The position numbers and the translations under genes are program-made. The notes under the pieces are model-generated. The model was given only the letters and a program-made list of their open reading frames with translations. It had not been told where the DNA came from and ran no database searches. DNA of 64,000 bases from Mucilaginibacter boryungensis (lineage in GTDB: Bacteria; Bacteroidota; Bacteroidia; Sphingobacteriales; Sphingobacteriaceae), in NCBI RefSeq assembly GCF_015221995.1, contig NZ_JADFFM010000002.1:186001-250000 (forward strand), given 5' to 3'. How positions within the stretch are numbered: position 1 is the first letter of the stretch; each line of letters opens with the position of its first letter. Shown one piece after another: positions 53,327 to 63,808 of the stretch.

Positions 53327-54124
53327 TTAAGTACGTGGCTGGTTCATAGCCGATAGCATATTGCCATACACCGCGTTTAAAGATGCCAGATTTTTAGCTA
53401 AACGGCCCACTTCTTCTTTAAACTGTTTTGAATCTTCCATGCTTTCATTGAAATTTTGCATGGTTGAAGAAAGGTTTGAATAAAACTTATTCATTGATTT
53501 CAGGTGGGCGCTTGAATCCTGCAACTCCAGTTCGTATACCGCGTTAAGTGCCGATAGGTTTTTGGCCAGGTTATTTATTTGATCGTGATAGGCTTTTGAA
53601 TCAATATTTGAATTAGCCATTTCTACAAGATTAGCCGATGCCTTATCAAAAGCAGTGCTTAAACCCTGGTAGCTGGCAGTGGCCGATTTTATACTTGCTG
53701 TAAATTCATTAGTTGCAGCGCCGGCGTCGGCTACTTTTGAAATATTGGCTACTTTATCGCCAAAGGTGCGTAACCCTTCGCCCAGGCTGCCAATCAGTTC
53801 GGGACCAATTTTAGCATCGGCCAGCATTTTATCTAATGCCGCAGTACTTGAAACACCAGACCCGCCGCCAACTGAGCGCTCTTTTAATTCACCTTTATAA
53901 TCCTCGGCCAATTCAGGATAGGCACGCGTCCAGTCGATATCTACATCTTCTCTTTGAAACACTCCAATTAACAAGAACAATACTGCTTCGGCCCCTAAGC
54001 CCACGGTAATAAAGGTTGATGCATAATTCCAGTGCTGAATTTTAAATAACAATCCAACAATAACAACGGTAGCGCCAATTGAAATTACGTTACCAAGACC
54101 GAATGGTTTTTTTTTGCCTGCCAT
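53327..54124 (-). CDS. gldL: Gliding motility / T9SS protein GldL
   Basis: 265 aa. Two membrane helices (GNVISIGATVVIVGLLFKIQ and FITVGLGAEAVLFLLIGVFQ) lie at the N-terminus, with Lys/His/Trp between (KIQHWNY) and a Glu in the second helix. The cytoplasmic part is helical (Ser/Ala-rich, 110-262). GldL is the motor stator-like subunit that couples proton flow to GldM. It is 70 bp after gldK. Confidence 0.95.
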   Translation of the reverse strand: MAGKKKPFGLGNVISIGATVVIVGLLFKIQHWNYASTFITVGLGAEAVLFLLIGVFQREDVDIDWTRAYPELAEDYKGELKERSVGGGSGVSSTAALDKMLADAKIGPELIGSLGEGLRTFGDKVANISKVADAGAATNEFTASIKSATASYQGLSTAFDKASANLVEMANSNIDSKAYHDQINNLAKNLSALNAVYELELQDSSAHLKSMNKFYSNLSSTMQNFNESMEDSKQFKEEVGRLAKNLASLNAVYGNMLSAMNQPRT

Positions 54125-54194
54125 AATAGATTTAAATGGTCCTTTAGAAAAAGAGTTTTAAAAAAATGATTAATTTTTGATTATTGATACAAGG

Positions 54195-55514
54195 TTATCG
54201 TTTGTCTTTAATATCACGGCCAAGATAGCTGGTTACGCTACGGAAACCGATGTACGATTTTGCAGAATCCTGGTATTCAAATGATTTGGATGAGTTTTGC
54301 AGAAAATAGCCGATATCTTTCCATGATCCGCCTTTTATCACTTTCCTTTTCACCACTTCAGGATCCGTTGATTTAGCATTGTAATTAAACGTTGGGGCCA
54401 AATCGTGCACAAACGATGATGCAGATTCGTCATAAGCCGAATTTGTCCATTCGGCTACGTTACCAGCCATATTATACAAACCATAATCGTTAGGGAAATA
54501 TGAGCGTACGTTTACGGTATAGTATCCGCCGTCATCAGCATAGTTACCACGGCCAGGTTTAAAGTTGGCCATCAGGCATCCCTTGGCGTTTTTAATATAT
54601 GGCCCTCCCCATGGATAATCGGTACCGATACGGCCACCACGTGCCGCATATTCAAACTCGGCATCCGTAGGCAGCGCATAGGGCTGACGGTGGGGTTGTT
54701 TTATTTTATCTTTATAAGCATCGTTAAAACGTGAGCGCCAGTTGTTAAACGCATTAGCCTGGCGCCAGGTAACACCTACAACAGGATAGTTCCGGTAAGC
54801 CGGATGCGAGAAGTATCCTTGCACCATTGGCTCGTTAGCGGCGTACGAAAAATCGCTTAACCAAACCAATGTATCCGGGTAAACAGGAACAGTATCCCGT
54901 AAAATAAAGTCCGAACGTTTTTTTGTCTTGTCGTTACGACCGTTGGCAGCTTCACGCAGTGAAAGGCTGCTGTAATTGTATTTTAACATACGCACATCCA
55001 GTTCGTCACGATCAAACACGCGGTCGTCGCCCTGGTAAAACATCCCCTGTAATTTCGACGCATTTGGATTGGCTTTTCCACGAGAAGTGTTGCTCCATAT
55101 AGGCATACGCTGCACTTTAGCCCAGTCGATATATTTACGGCCATTAGGATTAGCTGCCGCACCTTTGGGTTTGTAATAATATTTATCGTCGTTTAAATAG
55201 TTGGTGATGGCTATGGAATCGCGCACCCAATTCACAAACATTTTATATTGGCTATTGGTTATCTCGGTCTGGTCCATAAAAAATGGAGGAATGGTAACCT
55301 GTTTGTTCTGGGTAATTTGCGCGAAGGTTACATCCTGATCAGTCTGTCCCATCAGAAATGAGCCGCCAGGGATATAAACCATCCCATAAGGTATTTCAGC
55401 ACGAAAAGCTTTGCGCGGAGGAGGTTTAAGTTCCCCCCTGCTATCACTGGTTGACCCGCAACCGTATATCACACCACAAGCCAATAGCACCAATAGAAAG
55501 TATATCTGCTTCAT
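54195..55514 (-). CDS. gldK: Gliding motility / T9SS lipoprotein GldK
   Basis: 439 aa. The lipoprotein signal has C19 (VIYGC). The body is a formylglycine-enzyme/sulfatase-modifying fold used structurally: MVYIPGGSFLMGQTDQD, VGVTWRQANAFNNWR, ALPTDAEFEYAARGG, YNMAGNVAEWTNSAYDE and VIKGGSWKD. GldK (PorK) forms the periplasmic ring of the T9SS on the outer membrane. It is the first gene of the gldKLMN unit. Confidence 0.96.
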   Translation of the reverse strand: MKQIYFLLVLLACGVIYGCGSTSDSRGELKPPPRKAFRAEIPYGMVYIPGGSFLMGQTDQDVTFAQITQNKQVTIPPFFMDQTEITNSQYKMFVNWVRDSIAITNYLNDDKYYYKPKGAAANPNGRKYIDWAKVQRMPIWSNTSRGKANPNASKLQGMFYQGDDRVFDRDELDVRMLKYNYSSLSLREAANGRNDKTKKRSDFILRDTVPVYPDTLVWLSDFSYAANEPMVQGYFSHPAYRNYPVVGVTWRQANAFNNWRSRFNDAYKDKIKQPHRQPYALPTDAEFEYAARGGRIGTDYPWGGPYIKNAKGCLMANFKPGRGNYADDGGYYTVNVRSYFPNDYGLYNMAGNVAEWTNSAYDESASSFVHDLAPTFNYNAKSTDPEVVKRKVIKGGSWKDIGYFLQNSSKSFEYQDSAKSYIGFRSVTSYLGRDIKDKR

Positions 55515-55723
55515 CGTTTATTCAAATCGGTTAAATCCACAATAGTCTTAATTAGTCTTCGAATATATTAATTTTTGAGTAATTAAATTGCAAAAATGTT
55601 TTTGTAATAAACACACTATTGCTATAATAACCAAATAAACAACTTTTTGTTGCACATTGGTTCTTTTACTTTAATTTTTCTCAAATGGTATTCGTATTGA
55701 ATCCGAAATAAGCTTTATACGAA

Positions 55724-55783
55724 AATAGCCGAAATAAAGTTTCGGCTATTGTAATTTATATAAAAATTGGCACAAAGTGCCAA
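55724..55783 (-). terminator. Two consecutive hairpins after hemD
   Basis: TTGGCAC-AAA-GTGCCAA (55767-55783) and AATAGCCGAAA / TTTCGGCTATT (55724-55750, 5-base loop) are both perfect. The second runs into TTCGTATAA on the minus strand. Together they probably end the hemD message and insulate gldK. Confidence 0.7.
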
Positions 55784-55798
55784 TGTATCAATTATTTA

Positions 55799-56557
55799 TT
55801 ATTTGTTTACCTGCTTAATGTATTGTTCAATAGCCATTGTCATAGACGGGGCGTTAGGCGTAGGTGCAGGTATATCCAATATCAGGCCAGCCTCCAGTAG
55901 CGCTTTGTGCGTTGTGGCGCCAAATGCAGCTAAACGGGTATTGTTTTGCTGAAAATCGGGGAAGTTTTTATATAATGATTGTATGCTTGAGGGGCTAAAG
56001 AAAGCGATAATATCATAAAACACCTCGCGCAGGTCGGAAAGATCGCTGCAAACGGTGCGGAATAATACCGCCGGGGTAAAATTGTAGCCGTTATCCAGCA
56101 AAAATTTCTGGGTTTCCTCGGCCGCCACATCCGAACATGGGTACAGGAACTTTTCGGCATTGTGCTTTTTCAAAACTTCAGCTAAATCGGCAGCTGTTTG
56201 TTTGCCGAAAAATATTTTACGCTTACGGTATTGGATATACTTTTGAAGGTATAATGCTATATTTTCTGTTAAGCAGAAGTATTTCATTTCCACAGGCACC
56301 TCAAAACGCATTTCCTCACAAATGCGGAAAAAATGATCGGCCGAGTTACGGCTGGTAAAGATCACCGCGGTGAAATCGGCCAGGTTTATTTTTTCCTTGC
56401 GGAAAACACTTGCAGGTACCCCCTCTACGTGGATGAACGAGCGAAAATCAATCTTTAGATTGTATTTTTTTGCCAGTTCGGCATATGGGTTCTTGTCGTT
56501 CTCTGGTTTGGGCAGGGTAACCAATATGCTTTTTACCTTTTTCTTTCTATCTTCCAA
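55799..56557 (-). CDS. hemD: Uroporphyrinogen-III synthase
   Basis: 252 aa. The two-domain HemD fold is seen in KVKSILVTLPKPENDKNPYA, AVIFTSRNSADHFFRI, and in the second half DIIAFFSPSSIQSLYKNF and LAAFGATTHKALLEAG. HemD sequences are very diverse, so the call rests on these serine/threonine-containing turns. It makes uroporphyrinogen III from hydroxymethylbilane. It is 32 bp downstream of a DUF4271 membrane gene, a pairing that I recall as common in Bacteroidota. Confidence 0.85.
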   Translation of the reverse strand: MEDRKKKVKSILVTLPKPENDKNPYAELAKKYNLKIDFRSFIHVEGVPASVFRKEKINLADFTAVIFTSRNSADHFFRICEEMRFEVPVEMKYFCLTENIALYLQKYIQYRKRKIFFGKQTAADLAEVLKKHNAEKFLYPCSDVAAEETQKFLLDNGYNFTPAVLFRTVCSDLSDLREVFYDIIAFFSPSSIQSLYKNFPDFQQNNTRLAAFGATTHKALLEAGLILDIPAPTPNAPSMTMAIEQYIKQVNK

Positions 56558-56589
56558 CTTATAATCGTTCTAACTATTTACCTTAAGTA

Positions 56590-57552
56590 CTATATATTCA
56601 GTGCCTTTATTAATATTAAAACAGGGCAAATTTCGAGGGCACAAAGATAGATAAATAAATAAAATTTATGAAATCTAAAATTCGAAATTATGTTTACACT
56701 GCTGCGCAGGTATTGCCAAACAAAAACCACAATGGCTAAAATAAGCGCCACAATTAATATCGCTTTACTATATTGTGTGGGCAGCAAGCAAAAACAAAGC
56801 GTTAACGGTAAAAAAACAAAGGCGATATTAAAGTAGGTAAGGTACAGGATGGAGATATATTCACCCACTACCTTGTTAACGTTAAAAATAAAACCAATAA
56901 ACCTTAGTACCAGTAACTTAAGCGCGAAAAGCACCACAATTATTACCGATAATGATACGAACAACTGGAAACCTGTTATACTGTAAAATTTATCGTACGC
57001 GGCTGATACCTGGTAAATAAACAGCCCTGATGTTAACCCGAACAGTACAAAAAGCGCTATAAAGGCCCGCGAATTTAGTAAGCTTTCTTCTTTACCTGCC
57101 TGTACCGACCGTTTATTATAGAACGATCGAAAAACAATTTCAATATCCTTATCCATTACCAGGTTTAGGATACCTGCATACAGCAGCAGCAATATAATAA
57201 TGCCAATGGTCCACTGCTCGCGTTTAACCCTTGCGCTACCCTCGCGCACTACACTTTTAGCTTTTAAATGGATATCAAGAAACCCATAACCTGTATAAAA
57301 AAGGGTGGTATCGTGCATCATTTGCACGGCAAACATGTTTACACGGGTCGAATCGGGGTAGCGGATATATTGCATGGAAAGCGAATCTTCCACAAATTTT
57401 TGCCGTGCCGCCATAGCAGCCGCAACCGAGTCTATTACGTTTACCTGGTTATAACGGTTGGTATCCGGGCGCCTAAGTGCCGATGTATCCTGAAAGGCGA
57501 AAGCCTGCAGATAAAACATCAAACAAACAAAACACAGCACAATTAATCGCAT
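56590..57552 (-). CDS. DUF4271 integral membrane protein
   Basis: 320 aa. A signal-like helix (2-18) is followed by a periplasmic segment (20-110) and then about seven membrane helices (115-318). The pattern of IVFRSFYNKRSVQAGKEESL and VNVISNFRFHKFYLFIYLCA cut here to SNFRFHKFYLFIYLCALE is the DUF4271 signature. The role is unknown. It is upstream of hemD on the same strand and probably co-transcribed. Confidence 0.8.
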   Translation of the reverse strand: MRLIVLCFVCLMFYLQAFAFQDTSALRRPDTNRYNQVNVIDSVAAAMAARQKFVEDSLSMQYIRYPDSTRVNMFAVQMMHDTTLFYTGYGFLDIHLKAKSVVREGSARVKREQWTIGIIILLLLYAGILNLVMDKDIEIVFRSFYNKRSVQAGKEESLLNSRAFIALFVLFGLTSGLFIYQVSAAYDKFYSITGFQLFVSLSVIIVVLFALKLLVLRFIGFIFNVNKVVGEYISILYLTYFNIAFVFLPLTLCFCLLPTQYSKAILIVALILAIVVFVWQYLRSSVNIISNFRFHKFYLFIYLCALEICPVLILIKALNI

Positions 57553-57648
57553 ACGCTACTACCAGCCTTTAAATTTTTACAAAAATACCTTAATATTTTA
57601 CTGTTTTATAGCCCCCGGCAGAATTTATAGGATTTTGGGACCAACCCT

Positions 57649-59085
57649 TTATAAAAGCGGCGACAACAGCCTGCACAACTTTTCGGGCAATTGTTTAAAC
57701 ATAGTGCGCCTGGCCCAGGTTTTAGGGTTAATTTGGCGCGCGTTTTTCAGGTCGTTATAAAATACATCGCGTAACTGACCGGCAATCTCATTATCGTAAA
57801 TGAGGCTGTTTACCTCAAAATTGAGTTCAAAGCTACGGTGGTCCATATTGGCGGTGCCAATAATGGCCAACTGCCCATCGGATACAACGGTTTTGGCATG
57901 TACAAACCCTTTTTGATAAAGGTAAACCTCGGCGCCGGCAGCCAGGATCTCGCCATAGTAAGACCGCGCGGCAGCATTAACCAAAGCCGAATCGGCTACA
58001 GCCGGTACCAGTAATTTCACCTTAACCCCACTCATTGCTGCAATACAAAGCGCGTCGAGCACACTTTCGCCTGGTATAAAATAAGGCGAGGTGATCAATA
58101 ACTCCTCTTGCGCCAGGGCAATAGTTTCCAGCAAGGAAAACATAATGGTGGGCGTGTCCGAGTCGGGGCCGCTGGCGGCTATTTGTACAATAGCTTTACC
58201 GCTTGTTTTTTTAGTGCAAAAATACTCGGGCACTATAGGCAATCGCTTACCGGCGCAAAAGTTCCAGTCGCAAATAAAAACATTTTGCAGGTAGGCCATC
58301 CCCGGGCCATTGATCATTACGTGGGTATCGCGCCAATACACCTGCTTTTTACCGGTATTGATATACCTGTCACTCACATTTATCCCGCCTACAAAGCCGG
58401 TACAACCATCAATAACAATAATTTTGCGGTGGTTACGGTAGTTGGTACGGTTAGATAGCGCAATGAACCATATCTTGTAAAACGGATAAGCCTCCACCCC
58501 GCCGTCTATCAGTTCCTGTACAAATTGTTTACGTATAGACCGGCTGCCAAAATCATCATAAATTAAGCGGACTGCCACCCCTTCGGCCGCTTTTTGAATT
58601 AAAATATCTTTAATCTGATTGCCGATATCCCCATTCTCGAAAATGTAGTATTCCATATGGATATGGTGCTTTGCTGCTTGCAATGCTTTGATCACTTCAG
58701 GAAATTTTTCTTCGCCGTTCAGCAGTAGCTTAACGGTATTACTGCCTGTTAACGGACTATTGTCCCTAAGCAGCAGCCGTGCCAGTTTTTGATGCCGCTT
58801 TACCTGGGGGTTGCCATTGTTCCATGCTTTTTCAGATTCATTTTTGATATTTTCTCGTATATCATCAAGTAATTTACTGTCGTTGATTATCTTTTTACTA
58901 TAAATTTTGTTTTTACGATAATTGGCCCCAACAGCAAAATATATGATGATACCAATTCCCGGTAAAAAAATAACCACCAGCAGGTAAGCAAATGTTTTAC
59001 TGGTCGAACGGATATCATACAACACCTTCAAACAAACAAAAACAACCAGCAGAACATATAAAGCGGTGAGGATATACCAATGCAT
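57649..59085 (-). CDS. cls: Cardiolipin synthase
   Basis: 478 aa. Two N-terminal membrane helices (residues 2-20 and 32-52) come first, then two phospholipase D domains with HKD motifs: NYRNHRKIIVIDG and FVHAKTVVSDGQLAIIGTANMD cut here to HAKTVVSDGQLAIIGT. FVGGINVSDRYI follows the first motif. It joins two phosphatidylglycerols to form cardiolipin at the inner membrane. It stands alone. Confidence 0.94.
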   Translation of the reverse strand: MHWYILTALYVLLVVFVCLKVLYDIRSTSKTFAYLLVVIFLPGIGIIIYFAVGANYRKNKIYSKKIINDSKLLDDIRENIKNESEKAWNNGNPQVKRHQKLARLLLRDNSPLTGSNTVKLLLNGEEKFPEVIKALQAAKHHIHMEYYIFENGDIGNQIKDILIQKAAEGVAVRLIYDDFGSRSIRKQFVQELIDGGVEAYPFYKIWFIALSNRTNYRNHRKIIVIDGCTGFVGGINVSDRYINTGKKQVYWRDTHVMINGPGMAYLQNVFICDWNFCAGKRLPIVPEYFCTKKTSGKAIVQIAASGPDSDTPTIMFSLLETIALAQEELLITSPYFIPGESVLDALCIAAMSGVKVKLLVPAVADSALVNAAARSYYGEILAAGAEVYLYQKGFVHAKTVVSDGQLAIIGTANMDHRSFELNFEVNSLIYDNEIAGQLRDVFYNDLKNARQINPKTWARRTMFKQLPEKLCRLLSPLL

Positions 59086-59256
59086 TTTAGGTTTATTTGC
59101 GGTAATGGGCTAAGGTTTGTGCACAACTGTGCCTATAAAATAACTGCGGATGAATATAAGAAACAAATGCCGAAAGCATTCTACCACTTTGCATAGCTGG
59201 AGATACTTTTATGCGCCCGGTCTGATTTTGCCCGGTTTTTTAATGCTTATTTTCAA

Positions 59257-60855
59257 TTAATTATAGCGCCCTTTGCGTTGTGGGTCTTCAAGAAAAAGCG
59301 AAACAAATATTTTTTGTTCGGTCCGTACAGAATGGATTCCCGGGAGGCCTTTTAAATACCTGTCATCGTAATAGATAAAGTGTTCAAACCCTAAGTTCAC
59401 ATTTTTTATTATCTGTACGGTTATGCGGGGTTTTAAAATACTCATATGATTGATACCTGCCGCACCAACTGTGGTGTGCAGCAAAAAATAGTAATAAACC
59501 AGCGATGCACTGGCATATTTGCCAAAATTTATGGTGCTTTCAACCTTTGCTTCCATACCATTATTGTAGGTATAATCCCTAACCTGCGAGGTATCCGGCC
59601 CAAAGCGGGTGCTATATCCGGCTAAAGGCACCAATGCAAAATGAGCATTGGTATAAACATTAATTGCTTTGCTTATTGGATATTTAGTGAATACGCCACC
59701 GCCAAAACCAAGTGCACCTAACTCAAAAGTTTTGTTGTCCCAATAATCGTCATACTGAAAAGCGCCATATAGCATAGATAACTTACCCCAATGGGTATTA
59801 TCTCCTATCAATATCCCGTAACCGGTTAAATTATCCAACAACTTACGGCCCGAGCCAAAACTAAACTCAGTACGTAGCCTAAAAAAGTCGAATGGTTTAC
59901 GGTACCGTTCTTCAAAGGGGTTTCCATAGTCAAGCTGCAGGTTATACAGCATCTCGGTAGGCCCTTTACCAAAAACCGTTTTATTATCTACGTTAATTTT
60001 ATGCACCCCGGTAAACATGGTGATATTAAGAGGTTCTTTCTGGTATACCTCCTTAGTGGTTTTTCTAAAAGATTTTCCTTGTAACAGCCTGTTAAGTCCC
60101 CTAACCGGATCAACAAGACCCGCAGCAATTTCCCTGAATACCCTTTCGCCGCCTGTAGTACGGTCATCTAAAATATTCGAGCTTAACCGGTAAAAAATTT
60201 CGCCCAAAAAGGCGCCGTTAAGGGGCGTATTGATCACATCGTTATAAGATGGGCGCGTATTCTCGCCAAAGTATTCCCACATCAGGCTGCCGCCTATTGC
60301 AAAAGGGATGGATTGCACATAGTTGTAGCCCTGCGAACGCGCTGCATTAAAATACATAGACCCGGTATATGGGTGCCCAATGAAATTGATACCAAAACGG
60401 TCTGAATCCCATTCCCAGCCTTGCTGTATATTATATTTCCATGTTGTTGGGCCAATGTGCGAAAAATCCTGGTTAAGGATAAACCTGTCTAACGACCAGG
60501 TGAATGCATTTATCCCTACAACTTCAACGGCCGGTTTCCAGATAGGGTATTTCAGGTTATACTTCGGATCGTCATTCAGTAAATCGCCATATTTATTTTG
60601 GATGGTTGTATCTATCAACGGGCTTTTTGGAGGCTCGTTCACAGAGTCGGTAAGTAATTTCTTTTTGGTTTCTTTTATCTCTTTCAATTGCTGCTTACGG
60701 GCCCCTTGTCCCGGTACAATGGTATCGGTTGCCAGTGGCTTTATTTGAGCAAATAAGCAATTACATGTAATTAACAGGATGGTTAAACACATTAATGCCT
60801 TTTGTTTGCGAAGCAGATATGAAACCGGGCCATTAGTAAAAGTATTAGGATACAT
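59257..60855 (-). CDS. DUF3943 outer-membrane-type protein
   Basis: 532 aa if started at ATG 60855. A later ATG at 60789 would start directly at the hydrophobic stretch MCLTILLITCNCLFAQ and may be the true start. After a short charged linker the protein has the DUF3943 features NAFTWSLDRF and NFIGHPYTGSMYFNAARSQG, WEYFGENTRPSYNDVINTP, and many beta strands. It is probably an outer membrane or periplasmic barrel-like protein; the function is unknown. Confidence 0.78.
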   Translation of the reverse strand: MYPNTFTNGPVSYLLRKQKALMCLTILLITCNCLFAQIKPLATDTIVPGQGARKQQLKEIKETKKKLLTDSVNEPPKSPLIDTTIQNKYGDLLNDDPKYNLKYPIWKPAVEVVGINAFTWSLDRFILNQDFSHIGPTTWKYNIQQGWEWDSDRFGINFIGHPYTGSMYFNAARSQGYNYVQSIPFAIGGSLMWEYFGENTRPSYNDVINTPLNGAFLGEIFYRLSSNILDDRTTGGERVFREIAAGLVDPVRGLNRLLQGKSFRKTTKEVYQKEPLNITMFTGVHKINVDNKTVFGKGPTEMLYNLQLDYGNPFEERYRKPFDFFRLRTEFSFGSGRKLLDNLTGYGILIGDNTHWGKLSMLYGAFQYDDYWDNKTFELGALGFGGGVFTKYPISKAINVYTNAHFALVPLAGYSTRFGPDTSQVRDYTYNNGMEAKVESTINFGKYASASLVYYYFLLHTTVGAAGINHMSILKPRITVQIIKNVNLGFEHFIYYDDRYLKGLPGIHSVRTEQKIFVSLFLEDPQRKGRYN

Positions 60856-61033
60856 GATACTTACCTATTAGTGAATTTATTACGCCATCAGCACTTAAAC
60901 TATGTGGATAAACCGTTTGCCGGCAATCAACACCAGTAAAAAGGGAACTATAAATTATAAGTAATTGTTTGCCCCTGATAGCGTTTATTAACTATTATCC
61001 CCATGTTTGCATACCAATCGATATTAATTTATA

Positions 61034-62155
61034 ATGGCCGGCATCTACATCCACATCCCTTTTTGTAAACAGGCTTGTCATTATTGCGATTTTCATTTCA
61101 GCACCTCGTTGAAATACCGCGATGAAATGGTGCAGGCTATTTTGAAAGAGATCCGCTTGCAAAAGAATTACCTTGATAATGAAACCATTGAAACCATTTA
61201 CTTTGGCGGCGGTACGCCATCTTTGCTCAAAGCAGAGGAGATCGATCAGATCATTAATACCATAACCGGTTTACATACAGTGGCTGCGAATGCTGAAATA
61301 ACGCTGGAAGCCAATCCCGATGACCTGAACCAGCAAGCCATACAGGCTTTACGCCAGACACCTGTAAACCGTTTCAGTATAGGGATACAATCTTTTTTTG
61401 ATGACGACCTGCAATGGATGAACCGTGCCCATCGCAGTCATGAAGCCGAAGCATCGGTAAAACGCGCGCAGGATGCTGGTTTTGAGAATATCACCATCGA
61501 CCTGATTTACGGCTACCCCTTGTTGACGGACGCTAAATGGCAACAAAATACAGCTATGGCCTTCGCGCTGGAAGTGCCGCACCTATCCGCCTATTCGCTT
61601 ACGGTAGAACCACGTACGGCATTAGCATCATTCATTAAAAATAAAAAGCAACCGCCCGTAAGCGATCAGCAAAGCGCCGATCAATTTATAATGCTAATGG
61701 ACGCGATGCAGCAACAGGGTTTTGAGCATTACGAGATATCCAACTTTAGTAAACCCGGCCAATATTCGCGCCATAACACCAATTACTGGCGTGGTGTAAA
61801 ATACCTGGGCATAGGCCCCTCGGCACATAGCTTTAACGGTGATACCCGGCAATGGAATATTCCCAATAACGCCAAATACCTTGCCGGATTAGCTACCGGC
61901 CTTGTGCCTGCCGAAACCGAGATACTAACCGAAGAGAACCGCCTGAACGAATACATTATGACTTCCCTGCGGACCATGTGGGGGCTTGACCTAAATAAAT
62001 TAGAAAACATTGCCGCGGGCACAAAACACCTATTGTTAAAAGAGGCACACCTGTTTTTTGATAAAGGCTGGTTGTTTCAGAATGGAGGAATTTTAACGCT
62101 TACCCAAAGCGGAAAACTATACGCGGACCATATAGCGGGCGAGTTGTTTTTTTAA
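61034..62155 (+). CDS. hemW: Radical SAM heme chaperone HemW
   Basis: 373 aa. The N-terminal radical SAM motif IPFCKQACHYCDFHF has C11, C15 and C18. TIYFGGGTPSLL, NPDDLNQQ, RFSIGIQSFFDDDLQWMNRAH and DLIYGYPLLT are HemN/HemW-family segments. The length and the lack of a fourth Cys after the CxxxCxxC point to HemW, which inserts heme into target proteins, rather than to coproporphyrinogen dehydrogenase. Confidence 0.92.
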   Translation: MAGIYIHIPFCKQACHYCDFHFSTSLKYRDEMVQAILKEIRLQKNYLDNETIETIYFGGGTPSLLKAEEIDQIINTITGLHTVAANAEITLEANPDDLNQQAIQALRQTPVNRFSIGIQSFFDDDLQWMNRAHRSHEAEASVKRAQDAGFENITIDLIYGYPLLTDAKWQQNTAMAFALEVPHLSAYSLTVEPRTALASFIKNKKQPPVSDQQSADQFIMLMDAMQQQGFEHYEISNFSKPGQYSRHNTNYWRGVKYLGIGPSAHSFNGDTRQWNIPNNAKYLAGLATGLVPAETEILTEENRLNEYIMTSLRTMWGLDLNKLENIAAGTKHLLLKEAHLFFDKGWLFQNGGILTLTQSGKLYADHIAGELFF

Positions 62156-62334
62156 TGTTGTAATTGGCTATACTGCATCGGTATGGCATTTCATTATAAA
62201 ACAACGTTATAACCTATTAAAAAATTTCGTGCTCCAATAGTGTAAAATTGATGTTATCTATAGCATAACTGAAGTTTTGGTTAACTAAAATTGCCTTGTA
62301 CTCTTACTGCCATTATTATTTTAATTAATACCCC

Positions 62335-63543
62335 ATGATATCAGCCCATACATTATTATCGCCTTTCGACCTGGAATCTAAATCATTATTAACGCATTTG
62401 CGCTGCCCCGAGTGTGGTAAGATATACGATGCTTCGGTTGTACAAACGGTATGCAATAATGGCGAGTGTGACTCGTCGCTTTTTGCGGAATATAACCTTG
62501 ACGACGCGCTATCTAAAGACATATTGATCGGTCGCCCTGCTAATATGTGGCGTTACCGCGAATTTATGCCGGTGACAGAACCCGAAAATATTGTTACCCT
62601 GGGCGAAGGGTTTACCCCTATCCTGCCTTTACAAAACCTGCAAGCTATAGCAGGCGATATTCAGGTTTACTGGAAAGATGAATCAGGCAACCCAACTGGC
62701 TCGTTTAAGGCCCGCGGCATCAGCGCGGCAGTGTCAAAAGCAAAGGAATTAGGTATCGATACGATAGTTACGCCAACTGCCGGCAACGCGGGCGGTGCTT
62801 TGGCAGCTTATGCCGCAAGGGCGGATATAAAAGCAGTGGTTTACATGCCAGCGCTTACCCCTAAGCTATTTAAAGATGAATGCCGTTTGTATGGGGCACA
62901 ACTGATAGAGGTTGATGGCAGCATTAGCGATTGCGGTAAACTTGCCCATGCCGATGCTGTTAAAAATGGCTGGTTCGAGGTATCAACTTTAAAAGAACCT
63001 TATCGCCTTGAAGGCAAGAAAACCATGGGCTATGAAATTGCCGAGCAGTTTAACTGGCAACTGCCCGATGTCATTTTATACCCTACCGGTGGCGGCACAG
63101 GCTTGCTGGGGATATGGAAGGCTTTTGACGAAATGGAGTGCCTGGGCTGGATCGATAACCACAGGCCAAAAATGGTGGCTGTACAATCTGATAGCTGCAA
63201 TGGTATAGTAAAAGCCTTTCACACCGAATTGAATGTTTCGGAGTTTACCGATGGTGGTTTTACCATAGCAAACGGGCTGCGTGTACCAAAACCTTATGCA
63301 GACAAACTTATTTTAAAAGTTTTACGTAAAAGCCATGGTAACGCTATCAGCGTAAGCGATGCTGACATGGCCATAGCTTTAAAAGAAATAGCCTGCCATG
63401 AAGGTATGCTGATAGCACCCGAAGGCGCCGCTTTGTGGCATGCGTTTAAACAATTAAAAAGTACAGGCTGGCTGCACAATGGCCAAACCGTATTGCTGCT
63501 AAATACCGGCAGCGGTTACAAATACCTGGAGAATTTATCCTGA
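62335..63543 (+). CDS. thrC: Threonine synthase
   Basis: 402 aa, PLP fold type II. The PLP Lys is K125 in DESGNPTGSFKARG. TPTAGNAGGALAAYAARA and YPTGGGTGLLGIWKAF bind the cofactor phosphate. A four-Cys ribbon (C24, C27, C40, C45) precedes the domain, as in some threonine synthases. It converts O-phosphohomoserine to threonine. thrA/thrB are not adjacent. A strong terminator follows. Confidence 0.88.
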   Translation: MISAHTLLSPFDLESKSLLTHLRCPECGKIYDASVVQTVCNNGECDSSLFAEYNLDDALSKDILIGRPANMWRYREFMPVTEPENIVTLGEGFTPILPLQNLQAIAGDIQVYWKDESGNPTGSFKARGISAAVSKAKELGIDTIVTPTAGNAGGALAAYAARADIKAVVYMPALTPKLFKDECRLYGAQLIEVDGSISDCGKLAHADAVKNGWFEVSTLKEPYRLEGKKTMGYEIAEQFNWQLPDVILYPTGGGTGLLGIWKAFDEMECLGWIDNHRPKMVAVQSDSCNGIVKAFHTELNVSEFTDGGFTIANGLRVPKPYADKLILKVLRKSHGNAISVSDADMAIALKEIACHEGMLIAPEGAALWHAFKQLKSTGWLHNGQTVLLLNTGSGYKYLENLS

Positions 63544-63580
63544 ATACCCCATACTTAGTTAAATAGACACGTTATGTGAG

Positions 63581-63614
63581 CACCCGCCAAATTATTTGGC
63601 GGGTGTTTTTTTTT
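63581..63614 (+). terminator. Rho-independent terminator of thrC
   Basis: CACCCGCCAAA and TTTGGCGGGTG are exact 11-base arms around TTA, followed by nine T's. This is the clearest terminator in the window. Confidence 0.95.
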
Positions 63615-63808
63615 GCCGCACTCGTTACACTTAGTTATTAGTTTATCCCTGTTGTTTTTATCCAAAAAACAAGGCTACTCCATTTAGCTATACGAATTAT
63701 TAATACCTAATAATTTAAAAATCAATTATTTAATTAAAGTTCGATATTTTATAAAATCCGCCTAAATCAAATTCTCGTTAATGGCTACAAATAGAAAAAC
63801 ATACACTA